From positions 2,510,001 through 2,574,000 of the forward strand of contig NZ_CP061768.1 of the NCBI RefSeq assembly GCF_013624435.2: a stretch of 64,000 nucleotides of DNA. The letters run 5' to 3'. How positions within the stretch are numbered: position 1 is the first letter of the stretch; every line of letters starts with the position of its first letter. The translations under genes and the position numbers were made by a program. Shown here piece after piece: positions 52,372-60,848 of this stretch. The DNA comes from Nocardioides campestrisoli (GTDB lineage Bacteria; Actinomycetota; Actinomycetes; Propionibacteriales; Nocardioidaceae). The notes under the pieces are model-generated. The model was not told the DNA's origin. It saw only the letters and a list, made by a program, of their open reading frames with translations, and searched no databases.

Positions 52372-52800
52372 TCACTGGCTGCCGTCCGGCTGGTCGTTGT
52401 TCTTCTGCGCACCCCAGCCGTGGACGCGCTCGATCTCGATCAGGGCGCTCACCCGCGGGCGGTCCCGCTGCGGGTAGGGCCCGCCCTGGTAGTGGGTGGA
52501 CAGCGCGTCGATGTCCGCGAGCCCTTCGTCGTCGTAGATCTCCACCACGTGCCCGATCAGGGTGACGTGGGTGTACCACGACCCCTCGTCGAGGACCGTG
52601 AGCGAGACCCGGGGGTCCTTGCGAAGGTGCTGGAGCCGCTTGCGCCCCTCGTCCATGTTGACGAGGATGCGGTCCTCGCGCAGCAGGTACCAGGTGGCTG
52701 CCGAGACCGGCTGGCCGTCCGAGCGGACGGTCGCGATCACGGCCGGGTTCGGCTTCTCGAGCATCTGCCGGGCCGAGTCGGTCAGGGACGTGGGGGGCAT
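52372..52800 (-). CDS. Pyridoxamine-phosphate-oxidase-fold protein (F420/FMN type)
   Basis: 142 residues. Split beta-barrel with NPAVIATVRSDGQPVSAATWY near 17-37, RKRLQHLRKDPRVSLTVLDE near 53 and the glycine/charged C-terminus. This pattern matches PPOX-class F420- or FMN-binding proteins, which reduce small or xenobiotic substrates. ATG 52800 follows GGAGA; an in-frame ATG at 52815 is also present. Cofactor not certain from sequence. Confidence 0.85.
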   Translation of the reverse strand: MPPTSLTDSARQMLEKPNPAVIATVRSDGQPVSAATWYLLREDRILVNMDEGRKRLQHLRKDPRVSLTVLDEGSWYTHVTLIGHVVEIYDDEGLADIDALSTHYQGGPYPQRDRPRVSALIEIERVHGWGAQKNNDQPDGSQ

Positions 52801-52913
52801 CGGGTCTCCGTTCATCGGGGGATGTTTCGACCCCGAGGTCGTCGGGGCGATCCGTCCGTACCCGAGAGCAGACTCGGCTATCGCCGCCGCTCCCCTTCCT
52901 GCCAGCGCTTCCC

Positions 52914-53564
52914 TCACCCCGGAGCCGCGAGGAACGTCCGGCTCCAGACCCGGACCAGCAGGTCGGCGTACTCCCGGGGCGTGCGGCCGGCCTCGGCGAG
53001 CAGCGTGAAGTAGTCGGGCGAGTTCATCGACCAGACCAGTGTGGCGATCTCGTCGACCGTCACGTCCGCGCGGAGCTCCCCCGTGGCCACCAGGTCCTCG
53101 GCGAAGAGCCGCATGTTGGCCGCGCGCCGCTGCGACAGTTCCTCGTACGCCGCTCGGCACGCCTGGTCCCGGGCACCCGCGGCACGCAGCGCACCCATCA
53201 GCGGGACGGTGCGCGGCAGGCGGGCGGCCAGGGCGGCGGCGTACAGCTCGATCTTCGCCGCGGCCATGCCCGCGACACGGATCTCCTTGACGTAGTCACG
53301 CTCCTCGGAACCCACCGGCTCGTCCGCGTCGGCGAGCTCCATGTCGTGGACCGCCAGCAGGATTCGGGGCTTCCGGCCGACCGAGGCGTAGACGGTGTCC
53401 ACGGAGACCTCCGAGGCCTCCGCGATCGCGGCCACCGACGTGGCGTCGTACCCCTGGGTGGTGAACAGGTCGCGGGCGGCGGCGAGGACCCGGCGACGGG
53501 TCTCCTGGGCGGCGACCCGTCGCCGGGATGCGTCGTACCGGCGCGCCTTGACCTCGGAGGACAT
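52914..53564 (-). CDS. TetR-family transcriptional regulator
   Basis: 216 residues. Helix-turn-helix: RRRVLAAARDLFTTQGYDATSVAAIAEASEVSVDTVYASVGRK (about 24-66). Divergent from a cupin gene, with a perfect 12-bp inverted repeat between them. ATG 53564 gives the normal start; upstream open frame crosses that operator and is not coding. Probably represses itself and the cupin gene. Confidence 0.9.
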   Translation of the reverse strand: MSSEVKARRYDASRRRVAAQETRRRVLAAARDLFTTQGYDATSVAAIAEASEVSVDTVYASVGRKPRILLAVHDMELADADEPVGSEERDYVKEIRVAGMAAAKIELYAAALAARLPRTVPLMGALRAAGARDQACRAAYEELSQRRAANMRLFAEDLVATGELRADVTVDEIATLVWSMNSPDYFTLLAEAGRTPREYADLLVRVWSRTFLAAPG

Positions 53565-53580
53565 GGGTCCTAGCGTAGCA

Positions 53581-53611
53581 ATATTCATCCGATGCTCATT
53601 CGGATGAATAT
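53581..53611. promoter_or_regulatory. TetR operator: ATATTCATCCGA-N7-TCGGATGAATAT
   Basis: Perfect 12-bp arms (53581-53592 and 53600-53611) with a 7-base spacer. It sits 17 bases upstream of the TetR start and 15 before the cupin start, so one bound dimer pair could shut off both. Confidence 0.82.
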
Positions 53612-53625
53612 GATCGGAGGCTCCG

Positions 53626-54141
53626 ATGTCCGAATCCACGAGCAAGGCCGCGGCGACCACCGCGACGATGCGCAGGTCGGGAACCGGCCGAGGGACCTGG
53701 GCCATGCAGTCGCTGTTCGAGCACCTCGTCGAGGCCTCCGAGACCGGCGGTGAGCTCGGGGCGGCGATGGTGACCCAGCCGCCCGGTGTCGCCACTCCCC
53801 TGCACGTGCACGCCCACGAGGCCGAGGCGTTCTACCTCCTCGAGGGGACGATGGACTACCGCGCCGGCGACGAGTTCTACACCCTCGACACCGGCTGCTT
53901 CATCCACCTGCCGGCGGGGGTGCCGCACGCCTTCCGGATCCGGGGCACCGTCCCGGCGAGGTTCCTCGCCCTCACCGTGCCGGGCGGTCTCTTCTCGCTC
54001 TACGACGAGGTCGGTCTACCAGCCGCCGAGCTGCGGCTGCCGGGCGCAGACGCGCAGACCCCGGAGGTGGAGATCACGAAGTGGGTCGACGTCGCTCCCC
54101 GCTACGGGCTCCAGGTGGTCGGACCACCGATCCCGGAGTAG
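53626..54141 (+). CDS. Cupin-domain protein (quercetinase-like)
   Basis: 171 residues, single cupin barrel. Metal ligands visible in PLHVHAHEAEAFYLLEG near 58-74 (H-x-H-x4-E) and HLPAGVPHAFRIRG near 93 (His). Resembles small quercetin-2,3-dioxygenase-like cupins, though many of these have other roles. Controlled by the divergent TetR gene through the palindrome. The following gene begins 110 bases downstream. Confidence 0.85.
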   Translation: MSESTSKAAATTATMRRSGTGRGTWAMQSLFEHLVEASETGGELGAAMVTQPPGVATPLHVHAHEAEAFYLLEGTMDYRAGDEFYTLDTGCFIHLPAGVPHAFRIRGTVPARFLALTVPGGLFSLYDEVGLPAAELRLPGADAQTPEVEITKWVDVAPRYGLQVVGPPIPE

Positions 54142-54251
54142 CGCACCGGCATCCACGCACGCCAGGACCGAGCTCCGAAGCGCTGGCACGGTCAAAGGTC
54201 CCGCCGGTGCGGGTCTCGTGGGTCCGGCGAAGCCGGATGCCGCGCGCCAGC

Positions 54252-56129
54252 ATGGTGGAGGTGCCGGTCCTCACGCCGCGGAGCGCCTGGGTGCTCGCCG
54301 TTCTCTCCGTCGGGTGCTGTCTCGCGCTGCGATTGGCCCACAGCGACCTCGAGCCCACCTTTGTCGACCTCGGCGTCTATCGCGCCGAGGGCATGGCCCT
54401 GCGGGACGGGCGGGACCTCTACGGCCCACTGCCGGGGGCGCACGGGCTCACCACGTACCCGCCGTTCGCCGCGCTCCTGTTCGTCCCGACGGCCTTCCTG
54501 CCGAGGGGCTTCCTCGGACCGGTCTCGGTGCTGACCAACCTCGTCCTGCTGACAGTGGTGGCTCATCTCGCGCTCCGCCTCGCCGGCGCCGAGGGCCGTC
54601 GGCTCCGCACTGGCACGGCGGCGGTGCTGGCGGTCGCGGTGTGGATGGAGCCGGTGCAGTCCACGCTCGGGTTCGGCCAGGTCAACCTCCTGGTCGTGGC
54701 CCTCGTCCTGGCCGACCTGACCGTGCTGCGCGGCACCCGCTGGGCAGGGGTGGGCACAGGCCTGGCCGTCGGCGTGAAGGTGACCCCTGCGATCTTCGTC
54801 GGCTACCTGCTGCTCGCCGGGCCGCGCCGGACCGGGATGACAGCGGCCGGGACGGTGGCCCTCACGGTGGCGATCTCCGCCCTGGTGGACCGGCAGGCGA
54901 CGTGGGACTTCTGGACCCGTCATCTCCTCGACGACCGCCGGGTCGGACGGCCCGAGAACGTGTCGAACCAGTCGGTGCGGGGGTGGTTGGTCCGCGCGTT
55001 CGGCGACCGCGACCCGGACGGCTGGCAGCTCGCGGTGATGGTGCTCGTCGTGCTCGTCGTCCTGGTCGGCGGGACCGTCGTGGCCGTCCGGACGGGCCGC
55101 GCCGGTGACGACCTGGGCGGGGTGGTGGCCATCGCCGCGACCGGGCTCCTGGTCTCGCCCATCTCGTGGACCCACCACTGGGTCTGGTGCGTGCCGTTGC
55201 TGGTGCTCGGCTGGCAACGCTCGCGGCTGCTGCTCCTCGCCGTGCTGGCGACCACTGCGACGTACGTCGTGTGGGCCGTCCCCGGCGACGACGGACAGGA
55301 GCTCTCGTGGCACGCGCTCCAGGTGGCGGCCTCGGGGCCCTACGTGCTGCTCGGGGTGGTGGCGCTCGCAGTCATCGCCCGCGGGTCTCCGCCGCCACAC
55401 CCGGTCCCCCGAACCGTTGACAACTTTTTCCGTCAATGCCACGTTCGCAGCATGGGTGAAGAAGTCAGGAACGCCGGAGGCCACGCCGACAGCACCGTCA
55501 CCGTCACGCCGGTCCTCGTGGCCGACCTGCAGGTCGAGGGTGACGTGATGCCCGTCTACGTGCACGTCATCGACCACCCGCAGGGCCGGGTCCTGGTCGA
55601 CACCGGCATGACCGAGCTGCACCCGCTGGTGGTGGAGGCCTTCCACCCCACCCTCTATCCGCTGGACGACCAGGACCTCGACGTCGCCGGGATCGACATG
55701 GTCGTCAACACGCACCTGCACGCCGACCACTGCGGCGGGAACCAGCTCTTCGCCGGGCGGCCGGTCTACGTGCAGCGCCGTGAGCTCGAGGACGCCCGCA
55801 GCCAGGACGACTACACGATTCGCGAGTGGGTGGACGCTCCCGGAGTGCAGTACGTGCCAGTCGACGGGGAGCTCGAGCTGCTCCCCGGCGTCCGGCTCGT
55901 GCCCGCGCCGGGGCACACGCCCGGGTCGCAGGTCGTGGTGGTGACGTCGGGCGCGGGCCGCCCGGTCGTGATCTGTGGTGACGCAGCCGTATGGTTCGGC
56001 CAGCTGAACGAGCCGACGGACGAGGGACAGCGACTCATCCGCGCTCTCGACCCCGACGAGGTCTGGCTGGCGCACGTGCGCGAGCCGTGGCGACCGTCGC
56101 GGCTCGGCGCCGGCACCCCGGGACGCTGA
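54252..56129 (+). CDS. GT87 mannosyltransferase-like protein fused in frame to a metallo-beta-lactamase domain
   Basis: 625 residues. The first 380 are a polytopic GT87/DUF2029 (PimE-like) domain with FVDLGVYRAEG near 38, TTYPPFAALLF near 72, and STLGFGQVNLLVVALV. From about residue 400 a metallo-beta-lactamase domain follows, starting MGEEVRNAGG, with NTHLHADHCGGNQL near 490 and APGHTPGSQ near 555, like N-acyl-homoserine lactonases. No stop separates them; the linker is ARGSPPPHPVPRTVDNFF. Either a true fusion, a lost stop codon, or two genes whose separate start is ATG 55452. The start ATG 54252 is the first in the membrane protein and is uncertain. Confidence 0.7.
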   Translation: MVEVPVLTPRSAWVLAVLSVGCCLALRLAHSDLEPTFVDLGVYRAEGMALRDGRDLYGPLPGAHGLTTYPPFAALLFVPTAFLPRGFLGPVSVLTNLVLLTVVAHLALRLAGAEGRRLRTGTAAVLAVAVWMEPVQSTLGFGQVNLLVVALVLADLTVLRGTRWAGVGTGLAVGVKVTPAIFVGYLLLAGPRRTGMTAAGTVALTVAISALVDRQATWDFWTRHLLDDRRVGRPENVSNQSVRGWLVRAFGDRDPDGWQLAVMVLVVLVVLVGGTVVAVRTGRAGDDLGGVVAIAATGLLVSPISWTHHWVWCVPLLVLGWQRSRLLLLAVLATTATYVVWAVPGDDGQELSWHALQVAASGPYVLLGVVALAVIARGSPPPHPVPRTVDNFFRQCHVRSMGEEVRNAGGHADSTVTVTPVLVADLQVEGDVMPVYVHVIDHPQGRVLVDTGMTELHPLVVEAFHPTLYPLDDQDLDVAGIDMVVNTHLHADHCGGNQLFAGRPVYVQRRELEDARSQDDYTIREWVDAPGVQYVPVDGELELLPGVRLVPAPGHTPGSQVVVVTSGAGRPVVICGDAAVWFGQLNEPTDEGQRLIRALDPDEVWLAHVREPWRPSRLGAGTPGR

Positions 56130-56144
56130 GTCGCGTCGTCCCGG

Positions 56145-56723
56145 TCAGTCCCGCCCGCCGAGGTCCTCCTCGCGCAGCCGAGGCTCGCTGCGGTGCTCGG
56201 GCCGCAGGCCCTGCTTGTCGGCGTAGAAGGCGCGGATCCGGTCCATGTCGGCGCGGACGTCGCCGGTGATCTCCACCGTGGGACCGAAGCCGACGGTGCG
56301 GGTCGGCCCGTCGATGAACCCCAGGGCCACCGGCAGGCCGGTCTGCTGGGCGAGCCGGTAGAACCCGCTCTTCCAGTACTCCGACCTGGTGCGGGTGCCT
56401 TCGGCGGCGATGGCGACCACCAGCGTCTGGTCCCGGGTGAGGTTGGCGGCGAGGTCCGACACCACCTCCGAGGCGTTGTCCCGGTCCACCGGGACACCGC
56501 CGGTGGCGCGCAGCAGCCACCCCATGGGGCCCTTGAACAGCTCGCGCTTGATCAGGATCGTCGGCGTGACCTCGCGGGACCACATCATCAGCATCGTGGC
56601 GACCCAGTCCCAGTTGGAGGTGTGCGGGGCGCCCACCATGATCCCGGTCTTCGGGACCTGGCCGACCACCCGCCAGCGGGCGGTGAGCAGGACGGTGCGG
56701 GCGAGGGTACGGCGGATCAGCAT
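56145..56723 (-). CDS. 1-acyl-glycerol-3-phosphate acyltransferase-like protein (PlsC)
   Basis: 192 residues. HTSNWD near 34 is the H-x4-D catalytic motif and AAEGTRTR near 105 the EGT(R) substrate motif. It transfers an acyl chain to a phospholipid precursor or related alcohol at the membrane. ATG 56723 excludes a non-coding N-terminal extension. Convergent with the MBL end at 56129. Confidence 0.87.
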   Translation of the reverse strand: MLIRRTLARTVLLTARWRVVGQVPKTGIMVGAPHTSNWDWVATMLMMWSREVTPTILIKRELFKGPMGWLLRATGGVPVDRDNASEVVSDLAANLTRDQTLVVAIAAEGTRTRSEYWKSGFYRLAQQTGLPVALGFIDGPTRTVGFGPTVEITGDVRADMDRIRAFYADKQGLRPEHRSEPRLREEDLGGRD

Positions 56724-56772
56724 GGCCAGACTGTATGGCCCCGGGTCCGAGCGAGCGCGGCGCCCTGGCCGG

Positions 56773-57549
56773 CTACGCCACGCTGGGCGCGCCGACGGGA
56801 CGCCCACCCCACGTCAGGATCCTGCGGACCTGAGGCACGTCTCCCCCGGCCTGCCTGACCAGGCGGAGCACCAGGGCGCGCAGCTGGACGGCCGCGTCCG
56901 CGGGGTGCTCGGGGTGCCACTGGATCCCGGTGACCGGCCGGCCGGCCCCGACCACCGCCTCGACCACACCGTCGGTGCTGTGCGCCGCGACCACCAACCC
57001 GCCTCCCAGCGTGTCGACCGCCTGGTGGTGGGTGCAGTAGACCGCCCGGGAGGCGTCGACGTCGGCGGCCAGCGAGGCGTCGACCTGGACGTGGTGCGCG
57101 ACGAACGGGTCGTCGCCGGCCGTCCGGTGCCGGTCGACCGTGGGCAGGTGCTGGACCAGGGTGCCGCCGAGGGCGACGTTGAGCAGCTGGTGCCCCCGGC
57201 ACAGTCCCAGCAGCGGCGTGCCCCGCTCAAGGCACCGCTCGATCACGGCCAGCTGCCCGGCGTCCCCCTCGAGGTCGTGGTGTCCCTGCTCGGGGTACGC
57301 CGGCGCCCCGGCGTACCAGCTCGGGTGCACGTCCTCGCCGCCCATCACCACGACGACGTCCGCCCGATCCACGGCGTCCACCGTCGCCGCCTGCGGGTGC
57401 TCGGCGGCCGCCCAGAGCTCGGCGGTGAGCCCGAGCCCCGCGACGACGTCGAGAGCGCTGCTGTTCAGCACGTCCAGCTTGGCCTGAAAGTCGGGGGCGT
57501 GCGGACGAGAGGTGCGCTGGTGCACCACGAGGACGTGGGGACGGGACAC
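56773..57549 (-). CDS. Class I glutamine amidotransferase-like hydrolase (PuuD/C26 type)
   Basis: 258 residues. Catalytic triad: Cys in LLGLCRGHQLLNV near 116, His and Glu in GIQWHPEHPAD near 212. Belongs to gamma-glutamyl-GABA hydrolase-like peptidases C26, which cut gamma-glutamyl bonds. Also GGEDVHPSWY near 71. GTG start. No polyamine genes are adjacent, so the substrate is open. Confidence 0.88.
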   Translation of the reverse strand: MSRPHVLVVHQRTSRPHAPDFQAKLDVLNSSALDVVAGLGLTAELWAAAEHPQAATVDAVDRADVVVVMGGEDVHPSWYAGAPAYPEQGHHDLEGDAGQLAVIERCLERGTPLLGLCRGHQLLNVALGGTLVQHLPTVDRHRTAGDDPFVAHHVQVDASLAADVDASRAVYCTHHQAVDTLGGGLVVAAHSTDGVVEAVVGAGRPVTGIQWHPEHPADAAVQLRALVLRLVRQAGGDVPQVRRILTWGGRPVGAPSVA

Positions 57550-57742
57550 GGGACCTCCAGACGGGATGTGCGGGACCGCCGTGGCGACGGCCGGAGGAGC
57601 AGTCCATCACCGTCAGATTTCGGCCAGGTTTCAACGACTTCGGAGTCATCCGGTCCTGGTGCGGCCCGCCCTGCCACCGCACGATCCTCGGGGGTTCGGC
57701 AGTTCGACAGCGGAGAGCCCTCCGGCTGACTCCGGTGCGCGT

Positions 57743-58468
57743 TCAGCCGCCGGCTCGCCGGACCTCATCCTGCACGGTGGTCAGGTCTCCTCGCCACGGA
57801 GCCCCGTGCCCGGGCAGCAGCCACGTCTCGGAGCCGAGGCCGGGCAGGGTCGCGAGCCTGCCGAGCGACTCCACGGCCAGGGCCGGGTCGTCGGTGAAGG
57901 GGGCCGCCTGCACCCCGGTCCGTCCGGTCAGCACCGAGCGGGTGGTGAGGGCGTCACCGACGCAGACCGCGTCCGCGACCGGCACGTGCACGGCGATGCT
58001 GCCCGGCGAGTGACCGGGCATGGACAGCACTCGGGGCGCGCCCGGCAGGGCGAGCACCTCGCCGTCGGCCACCTCGACGACCTCGCTCAGGTACGTCGTC
58101 CGCCAGCCGCTCTTGCGCACGGCGTAGCCCAGGAAGCCCAGCAGGGCACCGAGGCGCACGCGCCCCATCGGGGTCTTCGGCTTCTCCCCCGTCCGGGCAC
58201 GCTCGGCGTCGGCGGCGTGCACGAAGACGGGTACGCCGTGCTCGCGGCGCAGTCGCTCGGCGAAGCCGAGGTGGTCACTGTCGCCGTGGGTGAGCACGAG
58301 ACCCCGGACGTCGTCGACCGTGCGGCCCATGGCGGCCAGCTCGGCGAGGAGCTCGGTCCAGTGGCCGGGCAGCCCGGCGTCGATGACGGTGACCCCGTCG
58401 TCGGTGTCGATCAGGTAGACGGCGACGACGTCGTTCCCGATCCGGTGCAGGTGGGGGCCGAGCTTCAT
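57743..58468 (-). CDS. Metallo-beta-lactamase-fold hydrolase
   Basis: 241 residues. Motif LTHGDSDHLGF near 76: the pattern is H-x-D-x-D-H, so the second His of the usual H-x-H-x-D-H is replaced by Asp. MPGHSPGS near 155 and LLPGHGAPW near 218 give the other ligands. Probable thioester or glyoxalase-II-like hydrolase. ATG 58468. Divergent from the TetR gene at 58563. Confidence 0.85.
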   Translation of the reverse strand: MKLGPHLHRIGNDVVAVYLIDTDDGVTVIDAGLPGHWTELLAELAAMGRTVDDVRGLVLTHGDSDHLGFAERLRREHGVPVFVHAADAERARTGEKPKTPMGRVRLGALLGFLGYAVRKSGWRTTYLSEVVEVADGEVLALPGAPRVLSMPGHSPGSIAVHVPVADAVCVGDALTTRSVLTGRTGVQAAPFTDDPALAVESLGRLATLPGLGSETWLLPGHGAPWRGDLTTVQDEVRRAGG

Positions 58469-58516
58469 GTCCTGGCTCCTCGAACGGGATGGAGGGTGGT
58501 TGACATGGCTACGGTA

Positions 58517-58535
58517 ATTAGCCATTATGGCTAAT
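58517..58535. promoter_or_regulatory. TetR operator: ATTAGCCAT-T-ATGGCTAAT
   Basis: Perfect 9-bp arms around one base. A further TAGCCAT lies at 58541-58547. It covers the ATG at 58527, which shows that the TetR gene starts later, at 58563. Confidence 0.8.
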
Positions 58536-58562
58536 GTCAATAGCCATGATGGAGGAGGCAGG

Positions 58563-59084
58563 ATGCCGGCACCGGAACGCACGTCGCTCGCGGAGATCGT
58601 CGCCGCGGGCGGCGATGTCCTCGAGGCCGAGGGGCCGGCCGGCCTGACCATGCAGGCGGTCGCCCAGCGGGTCGGCGTCCGGGCCCCGTCGCTCTACAAG
58701 CGGGTCCGCGACCGCGAGGCGCTGCTCGGGCTGGTGGCGACCGCCACCGCCGACCGGCTCGCGGCCGCCCTCTCCTCCGACGAGACCCTGGAGCAGGTCG
58801 CCCGCACCTACCGCGCCTTCGCCCACGAGCGACCCGAGGGCTTCCGGCTGCTCCTCTCGGCCGCTGCCGACCCGGAGTCCCTTGCCCGGGCGAGCGCGCC
58901 GGTGCTCGACGTCGCCGCCCGGCTGGTGGGACCCGACCAGGCACTGGAGGCCGCCCGGCTCCTGACCGCCTGGGCCACCGGGTTCATCACGATGGAGCTC
59001 GCCGGCGCCTTCCGCCTGGACGGCGACCTGGAGGCCGCCTTCGACTTCGGGCTCGCACAACTCTCCGCTGCTCTCTCGCCCTAG
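58563..59084 (+). CDS. TetR-family transcriptional regulator (WHG domain type)
   Basis: 173 residues. Helix-turn-helix AEIVAAGGDVLEAEGPAGLTMQAVAQRVGVRAPSLYKRVRDRE (about 11-53). The C-terminal part, with TAWATGFITMELAGAFRLDGD, matches WHG-domain TetR proteins. ATG 58563 follows GGAGG; an earlier ATG at 58527 lies inside the palindromic operator. It likely controls the divergent metallo-hydrolase gene and itself. Confidence 0.9.
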   Translation: MPAPERTSLAEIVAAGGDVLEAEGPAGLTMQAVAQRVGVRAPSLYKRVRDREALLGLVATATADRLAAALSSDETLEQVARTYRAFAHERPEGFRLLLSAAADPESLARASAPVLDVAARLVGPDQALEAARLLTAWATGFITMELAGAFRLDGDLEAAFDFGLAQLSAALSP

Positions 59085-59121
59085 CCGCTTCCTCCCCCGT
59101 CGCGACCGCCCGCCGACCGAC

Positions 59122-59145
59122 CGCCGGGACCGTGCGGTCCCGGCG
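59122..59145. terminator. Bidirectional stem-loop terminator
   Basis: CGCCGGGACC (59122-59131) pairs with GGTCCCGGCG (59136-59145), 4-base loop, between convergent genes ending at 59084 and 59155. Confidence 0.75.
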
Positions 59146-59154
59146 ACCGACCGC

Positions 59155-60591
59155 TCAGCAGGTCTCGACCGGCGTCGCCTCCGCGACGCGGTACTCCGAA
59201 CGGGCGTCGAGGAGCAGCGGGATCAGCGGCTGGTCCTCCTGCGCCATCGTGACGAACGCGCCCTGCGGGTTGTTGCGCCAGGTGATCCCGTGCAGGCGCA
59301 ACGTCTGGCGCAGCGCGTCCCGCTGCTCCACGGTGAGCTGGTAGCCGCACATCGGCTCCGGCTCGACCTCGTTGCCCGAGGTGGGCAGGACGTTGTCCTG
59401 GCCGGCGAAGTAGACGACTCCGGTGCGGTTCGCCCCCTCCTCGGTGACCCGGGCCGCGGCCGCCGCGGTCTCCCGCGCCAGCGTCTCCCGGTTCTCCAGG
59501 GTGAAGTACGCGCTGCCCACCGCGCTGAGGTAGTTGACCTCGACGCGTCGCCGGTTGAGCAACGACTCGTCAGCCTCCTCCTCGGCGTTCAGCGGGTCGT
59601 TGGCCGTCTCGCTGAGCATCCCGACGACGTGCTGCAGGCCGGCGTAGTTGCGCAGGATTCGACCCTGCTCGTCCCCGGCCACCTGGAGGAACGGCTCGCC
59701 GTCCTTGACGTAGATCCCGTACTCCCCCGAGGTGTAGCCCGCCGCGACGACCTCGCCCGCGGCGTACTCCTCGCTCATGGTCCGGGCCAGGTCGTGCACG
59801 ACCTGGTCGGTCTGCCGGTTGCGCGGCCACAGCTGCAGCAGGTCGGTGCGGTAGTAGGGGTTCGAGCCGTACTCGTGCAGGTCGTTGAGCACGTCGGGCT
59901 TCCAGTCGCGGATGATCTTCACCACCGCCTGCGCCTCCGGAGACTGCAGCGCCATGTAGTCGCGGTTGACGTCCAGGCCCTGCGCGTTCTGCCGGGTGTC
60001 GGCCTCCCACCCGTCGGGGTTGAGGTTGATGAACAGCACCGTCGTGCGCTGCAGGAGCCGGCGCCACGACGGGTCCATGGTGGTCGACATGTCCCGGGCC
60101 AGCTGCATGCAGGCCTCGCGCCCGGAGTTCTCGTTGCCGTGCACCGAGCAGGTGTAGAGCAGGACCGACCCCTGCGCGGCCGCTTCCGGCTCGGCCGGGG
60201 CCGGGTCGCCGACGGCCACCAGCTGGAGCGGGCGTCCCTCGACGCTGCGCCCGACGGTGGTGACCCGCACCCGGTCGCTGCCGCGGTCCAGCTGGCGCCA
60301 GAACCGCTGGGACTCCGCGACGGTCGTCCACTCGGCTCCGTCCGACTCCTCGAACGGAGTCTGCAGCGAGTCGGGAGCAGCCTGCAGGGTCCTGGGCATG
60401 TCCGAGCCGCCCTCGGGCGACTCCTCGGCCGGCGCGGGGCTGGCGGCCGAGAAGCCGGCAACGCCGGCGCACGCGGTCAGCAGGGCGACCGCGGCGCCGG
60501 CGCGCCGGCGGGTGCCGGTCCTCCAGGACCGACGGGGGTGGGACTCCGGCAGGCCGGATCCGGGTGGTGCGGTACGACGTAGGAAGGTCAT
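59155..60591 (-). CDS. Secreted M14 zinc carboxypeptidase
   Basis: 478 residues with a long basic N-terminus and a signal-like helix AGAAVALLTACAGVAGF near 31-47. Zinc ligands: CSVHGNENSGRE near 150 (H-x2-E) and the third His in LNDLHEYGSNP near 215. Substrate Arg/Tyr region FINLNPDGWEADTR and GLDVNRDYMAL. It removes C-terminal residues from peptides outside the cell. ATG 60591 follows GAGGAG four bases earlier. Confidence 0.86.
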   Translation of the reverse strand: MTFLRRTAPPGSGLPESHPRRSWRTGTRRRAGAAVALLTACAGVAGFSAASPAPAEESPEGGSDMPRTLQAAPDSLQTPFEESDGAEWTTVAESQRFWRQLDRGSDRVRVTTVGRSVEGRPLQLVAVGDPAPAEPEAAAQGSVLLYTCSVHGNENSGREACMQLARDMSTTMDPSWRRLLQRTTVLFINLNPDGWEADTRQNAQGLDVNRDYMALQSPEAQAVVKIIRDWKPDVLNDLHEYGSNPYYRTDLLQLWPRNRQTDQVVHDLARTMSEEYAAGEVVAAGYTSGEYGIYVKDGEPFLQVAGDEQGRILRNYAGLQHVVGMLSETANDPLNAEEEADESLLNRRRVEVNYLSAVGSAYFTLENRETLARETAAAAARVTEEGANRTGVVYFAGQDNVLPTSGNEVEPEPMCGYQLTVEQRDALRQTLRLHGITWRNNPQGAFVTMAQEDQPLIPLLLDARSEYRVAEATPVETC

Positions 60592-60848
60592 GGCGCTCCT
60601 CGAGAACGCGCCGCGGCCAGGCCCAAAGCTGCATGCCCGAGTCGCAGCGAATGGATGGTGGATTCCCACCATGACCCTCCGGTCACCGGTTGGCAATGCC
60701 TGGCGGACCACCGGTCAACCCGGGGCCAGCAGAAGGGTCCGGCTCCACGCCGTGACAGCAGGTCGGCGTACGGCAGGTCCTCGGCGAAGGTCCGCACGTG
60801 CGCGCCCGATGTCCGAGGCTGCAGGGGTGCCGCCCTCGCCGGTCCTTC
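60592..60848. other. Intergenic region
   Basis: 257 bases upstream of the carboxypeptidase gene, reaching the end of the aldo/keto reductase gene. No gene, strong repeat or hairpin recognised. Confidence 0.5.

Noticed and set aside
55419..55452. TTGACA as a -35 box for a separate metallo-beta-lactamase gene
   Set aside because: No convincing -10 element at the right distance; kept only as an argument in the fusion question.
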